NCBI GenBank assembly: GCA_029204225.1
Contig: CM055095.1
Span: forward strand, 64,465,976 to 64,529,975
Reading direction: 5' to 3'
DNA from: Diphasiastrum complanatum
Lineage: Eukaryota; Streptophyta; Lycopodiopsida; Lycopodiales; Lycopodiaceae
DNA: 64,000 nt
Shown: one piece after another, positions 13,116-28,200 of the stretch
How positions within the stretch are numbered: the stretch's first letter is position 1
Layout of the letters: each line of letters starts with the position of its first letter
Program-made: the position numbers and the translations under genes
The notes under the pieces: generated by a model
The model's database searches: none
The model's input: only the letters and a program-made list of their open reading frames with translations
What the model was told of the DNA's origin: nothing

Positions 13116-14995
13116 AACAAGATTATCATTTTCATAAGTCTGATTCAACATGATTGCTTTTTGAAAATTTAAAATGTTTGATTTGTTAATAAAACATTAA
13201 TTTCATCAAGATTCATTTCCATGTGATGGATGGCCTTGGTTTTTTTGTTCTAGTTTCTTGAAATGAATGATGTTCTAGGTAATTCACTACTATTTGTCTC
13301 TAACAATAAGTTTTGGTTTGGTTTCAAAAAAATTTGAGATAGAAGAAAGAGACCATGTGATTTTGTTTGTGGAAGGAAAATTAGTGGTCAATGAAGGAAG
13401 TGTTCACTTTGTTGATCCTACTATAAAATGCCACTACCTCACTCTTTGGAAAAGTAGGGTGCTAGTAATGATGAAAAAATAAATACGAGTTATGTGTTTT
13501 TGCCATAGTCAACTACCGAAGCATGTGGTAAAACAAGATATTGATTGACATTTGTTGACTCAACTCATTATTAAGAAGATGAGTGTTAAAAAATGATACG
13601 TTTTTATGACAATAATGTGATGAGCATGTCAATCCAAAACAAATATGCTATATGGAGTGAGTTAATCGAAATGTGATTCATTGATTCTCTAATCGTAGGA
13701 ATGTTATGTAGTTTCCTATCCTATTAATGGAGATGTTTATATAGGGACATTGAAAGAGTGCATATGGTTGTTTTGCAATGGGATAGTGGTCTTTTGATTG
13801 AAAATTCACAATTGAATTACTTGTACAATATTTAAGACATTTATAGCTTCTAGATGAGAGTGAAAAGGGCAATTTGAATCTCAATGGTGTAGCACAATAG
13901 TCCACCTCTAAAGGATTGCTAGTGAGACGTTCAATCTTTACCAACAAAAAATCCTCAACAACAAACACAAATATGTCTATGAATATAAGCCTTTATTTGT
14001 TCAAAATGGTCAATTTGAAGAATTTCCAAAACTCTTTACCTCATTGTTACCGTGGCAGTGAAAACCAAAATCAATTGTGTTTATATCTTTCGTAGTTATT
14101 ATATTAAGGAAGATTTTCTAGATGGTGCATCTTGGGTTCTTGATGGTGGGTCACACATGAAGATGCTGATGCAATGTATAGTAGATTATTAGAGAAGCTA
14201 AGAAGAACTTGTGTATTCACTTTTTTTCACAAATGCATTTGTTCGGAGCTCATGCTTTTGTTTTGTACGATACTTGATGCAAGAAGTACCTTCAAAGGTT
14301 TTTCTAAATCTTGTTTATGTGATGCAGGAGAGACATTGGTAGGCCAAAAACATTTTCCAATTTTGTTTTTTCATCGAAGGTGACATTTCCATCATGCAAT
14401 ACATGATGAATCCCATTAAAAACATGGAAAATATGAGTTGGAATGTAATCACAAAAGAAATATACAAATGATTTTTATGTTGTAGCCCAAGGAGATCCTC
14501 GAGCATTACCACTATGGAAGATCTTTAAAGATCAAATTGCAATTGTCAATGGAATAAATAAGCATATCACTTTTTGGAATGGATTTATGGAGACTAAGAC
14601 TATTGATTCAAACTTCAAATATCGATTTACATTGCATTTTGAAAAAATACTATTAACATTTTAGATTTCTATAGCAGCTTTAAGGATTATGTGAATTTGA
14701 CGGGTTGAATAGAGACAATTTAGCTAGCATGATTGCAGAAGAAGAAGAACACTATTTAGGTCCATTCAAAGGTAAACACAAAGCTCAATTTTAGGCCCAT
14801 ATTGATGTGCAAAAGGAACATTTTGTGCTTGTTGCACTTTTACATGTAAATATAAAAAAAGTGTCACCAAACTTCATTAAAGTGCTTGCTCAAATTTGGC
14901 TCCCATTTGTAGAGATAATATTTTATTTTTGAAAGATATAAGGAATAGAGATGAAACACAAAGAAAGAACTCTTTTTATCCATAGCATTGGGAGC
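13113..14995. other. Non-coding stretch, possible unrecognised decayed element
   Basis: Frames are short and interrupted (for example 13294-13482 plus, 13678-13968 minus). I see no motif that names a family. The style suggests old, decayed coding sequence but cannot be proven by eye. Confidence 0.4.
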
Positions 14996-15417
14996 CATCT
15001 TTTGTCGTGATAAGGAGTTGGAGGCCAAAGTAGCTGAAGATCATCAAAATCTCCATCAACGTTGAGAAGCCACAAGATAACTTGACATTAGCATCAACCA
15101 CAAACGATGGAGGTCATGGAGAGGATTGACACATATTATCTTAGTTGTGACCCATTTCGTATGTCAAATTTGTTATTTGAATACTAACATTTGATGGGTT
15201 CATCTTTTGTTGTGATATGGAGTTGGAGGTCAACATAACATCCAAAGTAGTTGAAGACCATCAAAATTCCCATCAAAGTTGTTGAGAAGGCACAAGATAA
15301 TTTGACATTAGCATCAACCACAAACGATGGAATTCATGGAGAGGATTGACACAATTTTAGTTGTGACCCATTTCATATGTCAAATTTGTTATTTGAATAC
15401 TAACATTTGAGGGGTTC
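14996..15417. repeat. ~205-bp tandem duplication
   Basis: A unit starting CATCTTTTGT at 14996 is repeated from 15201 with substitutions and a small insertion. Both copies contain ACATTAGCATCAACCACAAA and end with a match to TTTGAATACTAACATTTGA. Confidence 0.88.
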
Positions 15418-17885
<2,468 letters not shown>

Positions 17886-18060
17886 CTTGTAACTCGTCAA
17901 CTTTTGACTCGCGCTTAGTTTTTAACTCACCAGTTTTTGACTCGCACTCATTTTTTAACTCACGTTCTGTTTTACTTTGCCCACACCATTTTAACTCGCC
18001 CACAACATTTTAACTCGTCCACAACATTTTGACTCACCACCACATTTTAGACTCTCCCTC
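17886..18060 (+). repeat. ~19-bp minisatellite (TTTTAACTCGCCCACAACA type)
   Basis: About ten degenerate copies of a TTTTRACTCRC-based unit run from 17886 to 18060, best conserved as TTTTAACTCGCCCACAACA and TTTTAACTCGTCCACAACA. It occupies the leader just before the ATG of the gag-like gene at 18100. Confidence 0.8.
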
Positions 18061-18099
18061 TAACCCTAGCACCACCATATCATTGTCTGATTATTCCCA

Positions 18100-20220
18100 T
18101 GGCTCCGAAATGTCGTCTTTCAAACACTACTGCTCCCTCTGGCCAAAGAGTTCGACTCACCAAGAGCACCGTCGCACCATTCAGTCCTAGTCATTCCTCC
18201 AACCCCACAACATCTTCATGAACCAATACTCGCCATCTGCGTCTCAACAGATCGGATCCCCATCTTCTTCCCCGACCACATCCACTTCTCCTAGCCAATA
18301 TAGGAGAGAGAAACTTCTCCTTGATCTATCGGCCGAAAACCCCTATTGCTCATGCCGTTTGTGTGCCTCCGCAGTATACCATCCTTCTGTTGCTCACAGA
18401 GCAAGAGCTCGTGGCTCTTTGCACTGATGGTTGCCTGACAGTTTTGATTATCACAAGCCTAGACGCCATGGAAGTACCTCTCTTCCAAGACCTTTCTCTA
18501 GTTGAGAAAGCCTTTTCCACCTTCGATACCGATCATTTCACCATCATTCATAAGGGGCAAGACTATATAGTCACCCTCGATCCCCCACTAATTTCATTGG
18601 GGCTTAGCCTTCCACATTCCACCCACCTACCGATCACCCGAACCCTTGGAAAATTCGACATATTCGTCTTTTTCCTTCCAGATTAGGGTGATGTCAAGAC
18701 AAAGACCAACGACAGATACTTGATTTCACAAATTAAGAATCCAAATCTACGTGATGTGATAGACTTTCTACCAGCCACCATCATCGTGAGCTCCCATCGC
18801 CCTCTCCGCATGTCCAAACAAGTCATAGTCATGATGACCATGATGGAAGGACCAAACACTATCTATGATTGGGCTACACTCCTTGTAAAAGCAATTGTAG
18901 ACCACTTTTAAGAGCCCCTTTCGGATTACCTATGGTGGTCTAATTACTATCATTGCTTTCACTCACCTTGAAAACCTAGGAGTTCGCACACCTTCTCGCA
19001 CTTCCCCCGCAGCTAGTTCATCTCCCAAAGATGCCCTTGCGCTACTATTGACAGGCCAACAACCGCCCTCCTTCACCACATCGCCTACTCCATCTCCTAT
19101 GCACACACATTTCAGCCCACCACATAATAGCCCTACCTCCTCTTCTCCCCTCCTTCAGATCACATCTCCTGCACATGGCCCAATTTGTCCAGTCGCCACT
19201 TCTCCCCTCTCTACTATTCCCACATCTGTATCCTCCTCCATCACTACTCTCACCATCTCGATGTCATTCCCTCTCTCCATCACTTTTTTACTAACCTCCT
19301 CTCCCATTCGCCCCATAGTCATATTCCCGCCATCACCGCCATAACCACCTCCTTCGTCACCCCCATCGTCACTGCCATCTCCACTGCCACAGTTTCACCC
19401 ATCACCACCATCTCCATCACCATGCCGCTTCCACCCCCCATCTTAACAATGCCACCTTTGGCCAGCTAGGACCCTCAGGCGCTAGGTTGTTGGATTGTCT
19501 TAATAGGCCTCCAGCAACAACTTCACCAACTACTCAATGAATGAGCGACTGAGCAGTCTCACGACCAACTGGTGGCAGGGGAAACGCTACAAGCCTTGAC
19601 CAATCAAGTCACCGCAGTTGGAAAGAGAGAAAGAAAAAGAGAGAACTGCGAGCCAGGCACAGGTCCAACAATTGAAGGACCAGCTCAGAAAAGCAGAACA
19701 AGCAGCTCAGCAGCACCAACCAGCTCGTGTCCACCAACCTTTAGACCGAGCTGGTCCAGGAGAAGACAGCCCGACAAACTTATCAATTCAACCGCCAACA
19801 TGTAGTGCTGAAATCAACGATGCTGGAGCAGGATCATGAATCTCTCGAAGCCAACGAGAGATCACATTATATTTGCACGGTGGAGCGCATCGGTTCAAGA
19901 GAGAAGATAGAAGTGTAGAGAGTCCAAGAGAACTTTGTAGCCCAACAGATGGTCCTGGAGCTCAAGGTTCACCAAGCAAATCAACAAGTGTAGGCCATTC
20001 AAACTGCACTAATGGTAGCCACGATAGAAGAGAAGACATTGGTCGTTCAGAAGCTTCAACGAAAGCGGGATGATTATTACAAAGATCACTAAGCTAGGGC
20101 ACTACAGATATATAGGGATCAGTAGAAACTTCATGCGGCCATGCTCACCACGAAGGATACAGAACTAACAACCCTATGCGCCACGCTCCAAGAAGACGAC
20201 CAGGCCCTCAAAGACCCCAA
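18100..20220 (+). pseudogene. Decayed gag-like gene with Pro/Ser/Thr-rich and coiled-coil parts
   Basis: After an ATG at 18100 (MAPKCRLSNTTAPSG) coding character continues through several frames. First comes a Ser/Pro-rich start. Then a globular part (18321-18686) contains VEKAFSTFDTDHFTIIHKG. A long Pro/Ser/Thr-rich stretch follows (19048-19470), and finally a Gln/Glu/Lys-rich coiled coil (about 19500-20220) with ERTASQAQVQQLKDQLRKAE. Stops and frameshifts break it several times. There is no zinc knuckle, protease or reverse transcriptase. The order resembles the gag-like putative plant transposon proteins (Transposase_28 type), but I cannot confirm homology. A minus-strand copy of the same architecture lies at 25210-28438. 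Confidence 0.5.
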
Positions 20221-21051
20221 GGAATCAATTTATTGTTGTTTTGGAATTTTTCACTGCTCTAGACAACTACATAAAACATCAAATAAAAGACATGATTCCA
20301 TTTGTAAGATGACCTAAAGTAAATTTTCAACCTTGACCCATTAGAATCTTGTGTAGGGATATTATACCTTATACCTCATGCCAAGGAAACAAATTGTCAA
20401 CGACTATGCCATTTTTCCAAGACTCATGTCTTGCAAAATGGCAAAAATAGTTTTCCGTCAATCTTGCCCAATGATATTTTGTCCTTCAAAAAATGTTTGT
20501 AATGCCAAGTGCTCATGTTTTTTTCTTTGTAATTTAGAATCAGCTTCAAAAAATAATGTACATGAGATGCATCAAAATTTCAACCTTCCAACAAAACTTT
20601 CATGTGGACAGTTAGCGATTGACTAAAACATAGAAAATGTACAGTTTCAATCAACATGTGCATCTGTATAGCCAATAACATAGCACATGCACATTCCAAC
20701 ATGTGATCTGTGGCAACTAGCCATTGGCTATCCACACGCACTACATTTAGTCGATTCATCAAAAAAGGTACAAGAAAAGAAAAAAAATCTTGCCTTTGGC
20801 ATTACGTAACAAAAGGTTATTCTCTTTGAGCCTTTGGCAAAATACCTTGGGGGGAAAGCCTTTATTCCCACAAAAATCCAAAAAAACCACTATTATGGCA
20901 AGCCTTTCTAATGTTCTTGATTTACTAGGTAAGAAAAACTAGGTACACCTAACTTAGAACCAGGGCCCAAACACACTAGAATGTAAAAGCACATTATTAT
21001 ATGTGTTGCCATGTGGCATATGAGATGATGCTATTGACAATGGTGTGTGTT

Positions 21052-21055
<4 letters not shown>
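20221..21055. other. Non-coding stretch
   Basis: Short frames only. Words such as GCCTTTGGCA recur near 20790-20850, but no gene or element end is seen. Confidence 0.5.

Positions 21056-21097
<42 letters not shown>
21056..21097. repeat. (GA)n microsatellite
   Basis: About 21 GA repeats. Confidence 0.98.
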
Positions 21098-21101
<4 letters not shown>

Positions 21102-21696
21102 TAGGGATCTTGGGAGCCTAGCATGGCTCCCCATGAAAGGCAGTACATCCGTTGATAATGGAGGCACAGGCTGAGGTGGTAGCCTACTTGTATGCCTCAA
21201 TATTTTGTTGATAGTATGTGCACAACCTGCAGGTTGGACAAAAGTATCAGCGAAAAGAAAAGAAAAAAGAAAAAAATATCACGGATTGAATGCAGGGAAG
21301 GGCCCTTCCTCAGGCGCCCTTTCGGCCTTGGCAGATGCCCTTCCCGAGCAGGATGCCCTCCCAGGGGAACCCCCCTCAATAACATGGCAAGCTGCGAAAT
21401 CTAGCCACCAAACGCACGGAGACAGAGCCATATCTTAATATTTTATAGCGCAAGAAAGAAACCCCAACAATCGACCTAAAGAGCAAAGCATGCACGCTCT
21501 TTCGTGTCTATATTTTCAGAGTCCGTCGTTAAAATGAGGCCCTAAGGCCCCGTCTCTGCTCTACTCTTTACACGATGTACAAATCTTAGCTTTTGCACAT
21601 GCTATTATGAAACCGGACAGTCTTATGATGCAGTTTTAGACAATAAAGGACGATTCGCTGACTGTTAAATTTTTAAATATAAGATAATTTCTCGGC

Positions 21697-23101
21697 TTAA
21701 TTTTTCACTTCTGCGTATACATAATCGACGTGATCACCCAATTCTCTTATTTCTAGACCTCGTGAGCATTCCAGAGACTTGTCATTGCAGTCAAATGCTT
21801 CATGAGATTCAACAGCATCGAGTTTATTGAGCGGCTTCTTTAACTCCGTGGTGACCTGCCAGTGTGAAAGGAGTTAGAACTTCGAATCACTTTGTTAATT
21901 TTCAATATAACGATTACATCTATAATTTTGAGGGAAAATTTGAGAACGAAGGCCGCTTGCAAAATTTTGAATGAGATGTTGACTGATGATATTGATTAGA
22001 ATCTATTTTGACAATATCACGAAATTATAGACCTGAAAAGTTGGATTTGTCAAAGTAATGTTTGTCTTCATAGCAACATCTCCCAATTCTGTCGAAGTAT
22101 CAGGTTTCGTAGAAACACCTCCAAGAGTTGATTCTGCTAGAAAATGGATAAACATAACCTCAGCAGAGATTATTGAACCCACGCATATTCCTCCTTTGAG
22201 AAACCTAGGCTACTATAAAAATTTCATTCATTCTGAGATAAAAAGCACTTCTGAAGGTTACTTTTCAACCTGGTGTCTAAGAGCAAGGGGAAAGCTCGAT
22301 TTCAAATTATCAAGATAACAACAGTAGATACTACTGATATATCATTATCGTTACAAGTAAATTCTGGTATGCTTCTCGTTACTATGATCAAATTGCCAGT
22401 CTGTGTCAACCTATCCTTCGGAGCATGCAAATCATAGAATACTCTTTGTTCGTTAATGAAGGCCAAATTACGAATCCAAACATTCTTTCAAGGCTGAGAA
22501 GGTAAACGAGGAACAAACCGCTGAAAGCTGTCATTAGCCGACCAGCACGACAAGTAGATACTAGAACGGTGGCAAAAACAAAACACATAAAGTGTTTTGG
22601 ACTGACCACAGACATTTTCCTTGGTTTAACTTGTAAGTTTTCCAGCATCTGATCACCAACCAGCAGCCAGATCTTGCTACGAGAATTAAAAAACTCTTCT
22701 CCGCTTTAAAAGAACCAACACAGAACAGAATTCAGAGGCTATCGTTAGTCAAAGCTCATACACATACCACATAAATAACAATATCGCTTCTGAATCCTGA
22801 TTCATCATTAAGCTGGTCAACATGCGTGTATGTTGCACTAGATTTTACAATAGCTACGCAGATGGATGAGTACACGGAAACCTCCTGACACGCAACACAC
22901 CACCACTAATAATGAATTAGGTGTCGAAATTGCTGAAAATACATAGACAAATAGCGCCAGAACTTTCTGTCACAAAACAAACCATCACCAATAATGGATT
23001 TGGATATCCAATGAAAATAAAGACAGAAATTGCCTTGTTACCTGAAGCTTTCAGAAGTCTCTGAATTTCTCGGACGACTCCATCTTCCAGATTGATACCT
23101 T
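21697..23101 (-). CDS. 3' part of an unidentified spliced gene (minus strand)
   Basis: Three minus-strand exons join in frame through GT-AG introns: 23101-23042 (GINLEDGVVREIQRLLKAS), about 22135-22033 (ESTLGGVSTKPDTSTELG ... NITLTNPTFQ), and 21855-21697 (VTTELKKPLNKLDAVESHEA ... GLEIRELGDHVDYVYAEVKN) ending in TAA at 21699-21697. The first exon ends one base into a codon, which the second exon completes; the second ends on a codon boundary and the third starts on one. The introns would be about 900 and 177 bp, and an extra exon inside the longer one is possible. The region lacks transposon motifs and has higher GC than its surroundings. The protein is charged and looks soluble. I do not recognise the family. 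Confidence 0.5.
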
Positions 23102-23109
23102 CTAATAAG

Positions 23110-23246
23110 TAAAAAAAGCTGGTTCATATACGGAAACGAGGAGAGGAAAACGGCTGCCTACCCGCCAGACGGTGCGGTGGCGGCCCCAACGTTTTCACAT
23201 ATAGAGCCGAGAAAACGCGTCCACAGACAGAGTCACTCAAATTTCC
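23110..23246. promoter_or_regulatory. Possible bidirectional promoter
   Basis: GC-richer sequence lies between the minus-strand gene (first visible exon at 23101) and the plus-strand ATG at 23247. It contains ACATATAGAG near 23200. This is inferred from position; no defined core motif pair is certain. Confidence 0.25.
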
Positions 23247-23369
23247 ATGGCCCTAAAGCTTGATCTAATTAAAGCACTAAGGAGGAGGAAACCTTTTGCT
23301 AAACTCCTCTTTAATTCTAATGTGTGTCGAACTGAAGGTGGAGATCAAGTTTTAGATCATCATGCAGGT
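23247..23369 (+). CDS. Possible first exon with mitochondrial-type presequence
   Basis: ATG 23247 opens a frame starting MALKLDLIKALRRRKPFAKL. It is Arg/Lys/Leu-rich with no acidic residue after Asp6 for many positions, as in mitochondrial targeting sequences. A possible donor site, CATGCAG/GTGATC, lies at about 23363-23375; without splicing the frame stops at 23466-23468. Divergent to the minus-strand gene end at 23101. No later exon is identified, so this remains a candidate. Confidence 0.3.
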
Positions 23370-23469
23370 GATCTCAATGGTCCTGATTCGCATGCAATAT
23401 GGAGCCCTCTTGGATGGAATCTGGTGCGATCGGGATCTTGCATGGACTTTTCAGCAAGATGTACTTGAC

Positions 23470-23967
23470 ACGTGTTAAGCTTGATCCTCTCTGTTGAAAT
23501 ATCATGGACCATAGCCTATCCTTCCAACCTCAGTTGAAAGTTGAATAATGGTGTGTGCACTCAAGGGAAACCTAGGACCCTCCAAGATTTGGGACCTTTA
23601 TGCACCATATTTGTGATTATAACTAGGAGGATACATGCTCCAAGTTGGCTGATTGGTTGTGATAGGTGGAGCTAAATGCCAACCCCAACTAGTTCTCAAA
23701 GGCAACTACAAGTCTCAACTACCAGCCCTTCCAATTCACCCATTGGGACTCTATGAGAGTGTTAGCATTGGCCTTATGCATTATGTTATACATGATTTTT
23801 CTTAATATAGTTGACTGAAACAAATAGAAAGAGAAACTTCCTGTTTTTATTAATAAAAGATGGGAAAACCCATCAGAGTACAAAGGAATGCATGTTGAAA
23901 GCGTAAAAGCCATAAGGCGAATTGAGATACTGTACAACTATAACAAAGCAACAATCTCACAGAGTAT
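23470..23967. other. Non-coding stretch
   Basis: No sustained frame or element end recognised. Confidence 0.5.
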
Positions 23968-24545
23968 CTACATAAAGCCTACTGCTTGGTGTAAGTCGCT
24001 AGTTAAGACAGTTGGAAGTTTAGGTAGTGCAGGAAGTTGTGAAGCAGTCGTTCCTGCAACTATGGCACGTCGAAGTATTGCAAGTGCTTGAGTGCGTTGT
24101 AAAGTCATAGAAACTCGTTGACGATAATAAGCCGTAATGATAGATAAAGGTGAGGCACCACGTCCTTGGAGTTTCGCTGCAAAACCTGCACAAGATGATA
24201 GAAAATCATCAAATTTCTTATGCAGGCGCCCACAAGTTTCCAAAGCAAAAGGAATCAAGTCTTTTCCAGGAGTGCGAATCCCCTCGCGTGAAAGAACAAG
24301 ATCAACTCGATGCCGAGGCGACTGTGAATCAGGCATAGGCCATTGAGCGAAGCATTGAGTGAGAATCCCTAGAGCAACTTGAGCATTGCCAAGATTTGGT
24401 AGCAAATCAGCGTGACGAAGATGCACACCCAAAGTGTCCCGCAAAGAGGAAGCCACAAAATCCGAGAAACCTATAGTAATACCAAGTGCTCGAATCTGTA
24501 GGGTCTTCGATCCGACGTTGTAATAGCCCTCAGGCCTGTCAACAA
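23968..24545 (-). pseudogene. C-terminal fragment of an R2-like non-LTR retrotransposon ORF
   Basis: Read on minus from 24545, the frame carries RALGITIGF, a HADLLPNLGNAQVALGIL segment, RHRVDLVLSREGIRT, then DLIPFALETCGRLHKKFDDF and TAYYRQRVSMTLQRTQALAI near the C terminus. From memory this matches the end of reverse transcriptase ORFs in moss and fern genomes, where the segment after GIRT holds an endonuclease-like block. Here about 40 residues of that block seem to be missing. The reverse transcriptase core is absent, so it is a 3' fragment. A reverse transcriptase fragment of the same general lineage lies at 28645-28835. Confidence 0.6.
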
Positions 24546-24721
24546 TGGTTAGTTCACTGGATAGGTACCTAACTATGCATAGATGCTACTTTCAGTTAGT
24601 TCCCTACTTTTTATCTAACTCTACCTCCATTAACACTGCTCACACTAACTCTACTCTCCCTAAACTAATTACATCATGATTGTTGGTGAAAGGGAAAGGT
24701 AGAATAGAAGAGAAAAAAGAA

Positions 24722-24726
<5 letters not shown>

Positions 24727-24786
<60 letters not shown>
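24727..24786. repeat. (GA)n microsatellite
   Basis: About 30 GA repeats. Confidence 0.98.
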
Positions 24787-24788
<2 letters not shown>

Positions 24789-25209
24789 GAGGGGGAGGTT
24801 AGCTCAAAAGCTCAAGATGCATGCTAATGATGAAACCATAACTATTAAAACAAGAACATATAAATGGAAACAATTATAAACACACAACAAAAAGCATTAG
24901 CATGAGTGCTTAGCAAATGAGGATGCTTGGCTCTCCAAATTGGTAGAGTTTCCTCCTTCTCATTAAGCATGGAAATAGAGTACAAATGGTGCTTTTTTAT
25001 AAAATGGGGAAGGCCCTTGTCTCAAAATCCTATTGGCTAATATTTACATTGATCCTATCCATTCATCTTGGACTTAACTTGATCCAAGGGTCCACAAAAA
25101 GTACATTGAAATTCACAAGATTCATCTGAGTCCCAAATTGGACCCCACTCTAAAAAAGTAATCTCTAAGTTTAAAATTGACTTTGGGCCTCAAGTTTTAT
25201 TTTCATGCT
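24787..25209. other. Non-coding stretch
   Basis: Nothing recognised. Confidence 0.5.
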
Positions 25210-28200
25210 CATTGGGCCATGGACTTATACGCGCAGGATGCCATGCCCTCGCAACACATTTTATTGGACAATTTTATTTATTTACACTTCGTTGGGAATA
25301 CCCCCAACAGGACCCACAACTTGAAGTAGTGCCAGTCCCTCGGCACTCTGCCGGTTCAGTAAAGAGTCTTCTTTGCCCGCCTCTAGTGGATCAAGTAGCC
25401 CGTAACGTCTTCCGTAAAATTGATGCGGTCTAGTTTCTTCAAGTCCTTTGGTGTGTGAAGCGACTTGTGGACTCCTGTCAGCCAGTCCTGGTCGACCCAC
25501 GCTTGGAATCAGCGCGTCCAAAAATCGCCAAGGAAGGCAGCTCAGTAATAGACACGAGCAACTGGCAACTGATCTCCGACTTTGTCGGAAGCTAGCGCCT
25601 TATTAGGATAAAAAAATATGGGGAAAAAAAAATTGTTCCATTTGGTTTCAGTCCCCATTAGATGCTCTAAGTCTCGGGCATAAGTGGCTGCCGCATGGGC
25701 TGTTGGATCAGGGCAATTGAAATATTCATTGGCAAATCTGGTGAGAGCCCTTCTGGCATCTACATCCGTATCCCAACCGTGCTCTGATGGAATTTTCGGC
25801 CAATTGAAATTTTGAATTGTCCAGAGGGGTGCCGCATTCCGTCCATTTGGATCGTCATGTGCATGGAAGGAAGTGCGCGTTCACCCGTAGTTGTTGCGGA
25901 CTTGTCACATAGGCCCTGATGGCTGCATGGTCTCTTTCAAAAAGCTGCTGACGCCACTCTAGTTGTGGTTGGAAGGTGGGCAATGCTTGCAGCTCATTGC
26001 CCTTTATTGTCTGTGCTGAAAAAGATATCTGTCAGTCGCCTCTTGATGACTCGTGGGGATACTTCGCTAAGAATTCGTTTATTTTCTCCTCCATGGACTT
26101 TGGTCTTCGGAAGGCGCGGCTGACAGATATGGTGCGCGAACCTCTGGAGGATGAGGCATGTCCTTCCTCTTGGCTTTGGCTAAAACCTGCGTCTTGGCCT
26201 TGGTCTCCCGTCTCAGCACCCATATCTGCTGGTCCTTCTTTTGGACCCTTGATCTTGATTGAACCCCCCTGCTGCTTGCTGGTTTTGGTCCTGGCTCGTG
26301 CTGGCCTGTGCAGCATCAAAAACGGGTGGCGGTGGAATCACCATGGGGGTGGGCTAGGCCTTCTTCTCCATGTACTGTTGGCAAGCCTTGAGGGCTTGCG
26401 CTTGCCCAACACTTATTGAACTCTGCCTGGTAGCTGTTTAATGTTTGGCTATATACCTGCACTTGACGTCTAAAGAGATTCATCTCTGATTGAGAGAGCG
26501 ACCTTGAGTCTGGTGCAGGTTGAGCTAGCCAGGCGAGCTTTTCACTTTGTAAGGCTTTGACTTTCGCCCCCAGGCGCGTATTCTCTATTTCATAAATTTG
26601 TAGTTGGTCTGGAGGGGAGCAAGCTGTTGGGACACTTCGGATTGAAGCTTCTGCACCTTCGTGGAGGCCTCTGTCAGCGCTTTGGAGAAGCTTTGGATGT
26701 ATAGGTTGAGACCATCCTCCTTCTGCTGCAGCTTGGCAATCTCCCTATGCTCTTCTTGTTCATGCTGTTGAGCTAGAATTAGCTCTTGCTGCAGCTTTGT
26801 GAGTTCCGCTCGCAGCTGTGTGTTGTTTGTCGCCAGGTGGAGTACTTTGCTATCTAGAATGGCCTTGGCTGCTACCGCCTCTAGGATGTATCTGCCTAGG
26901 GTCTGGTACGTCGTCGTTAAGTCGGTATGCTGGCACTGATAGGGGCTTGTGTGGTAGCGGCCCCGACGACTTGTGGAGCTCCGTCGTCATTGTCTTCAAT
27001 CAGATTCTCAGGGGACCTGTTGTCATCTGGGGCGGTGGGATCAACCCGATCTGGCGATGGTATAAAGATTGTCTGAACAAATGCATCATCAGGCAATGGT
27101 TGGTTGCCCTCGGCAACCTTTGGTGGCAAAACAGGTGGGGTTTGAGAATCAACAGTGGAAACGGGGGCGAGGACGGTTTTTCCAAACGAGAGGATGGGTG
27201 GAACAGAGGGGAACTGAAGTGTGGTGTGGAGCACTGAAGGCGAGGAGGGATCAGAAATGGTCTGACGTGGGGGTGAAAAGTTGATGACTTGCATCCACGC
27301 CAGAGTGTCCGGAGACAACTGAAAATCAGAGGGATTAAACTGGAGAGGAGCAACGGTGGCGACAAGAGCGATGGAGGATGTGATGGTGATGGAAGGGGTA
27401 GTGGATAATGGAACAAAAATGGAAGTGGTATCAACAGAGGAAATGAGAATGGAAACAAAAACAATCATGGATGGAACAAAAAGAGAGGTAGTGACAATAA
27501 AGACAGGAGGGGAAGGTTGCACGGAAGAAGAAATGGCGGTGGTTAATGGAGTGGTTAGTGCGGTAGTGGTGGTGTGTCTTCGGGTAGTAGGTGGAGATGA
27601 GGATGAAGAGGCAACGCCACGCATTCGTTTGCTGGCCGTTGTGTCAATAACTACAGGTTGGGAGGAGGTGGATGCTACAGATGGCGGATAGAGGTTAGTG
27701 TGCGGCATGATGGAAGACAAAAGGGTTGAGCGGTGGAAACCACGCACTTTCGCCTTGAGAAGTGCATAGGCAAAATTACACAACAGGGGGCCTGCTGCGA
27801 TATGTTCACAGTTGTTGGGCTTGATGGAGATGATTAGTTCGTGAATGAGGAAGGTATGCTAGTCGTATGGCCCAACTGAGGGGCCAAGGAATGCCAGAAA
27901 GATTCCACTATCTGACTCAGTAGCTTGGACTGGATTCTGTCCTTGTGAAATGTTGAAACAACCAGAAAGTTGTTTAACAGATGCGCAGCCGCCTGAATGA
28001 CGGGTTCCGTAATAGCATCTATCAGGTAATCGTTGCTAGTCTGGATTGGAATTTCTGGTGCAGTTTGGGTGACGAAAGACTTGATCAGACTTTTTGCCTG
28101 ACGATGGGAGATGGGCTGATGGTCACCGGACATAATGCCAACGGTGACTATCAAGTTTGTGTTAATCCTGACCTTGTACGTGTGGTATCTTGGTACAGGA

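Noticed and set aside
26032-26419. 95- and 147-codon overlapping frames opposite the gag-like relic
   Set aside because: Plus-strand shadow frames of the minus-strand coiled-coil and basic region.
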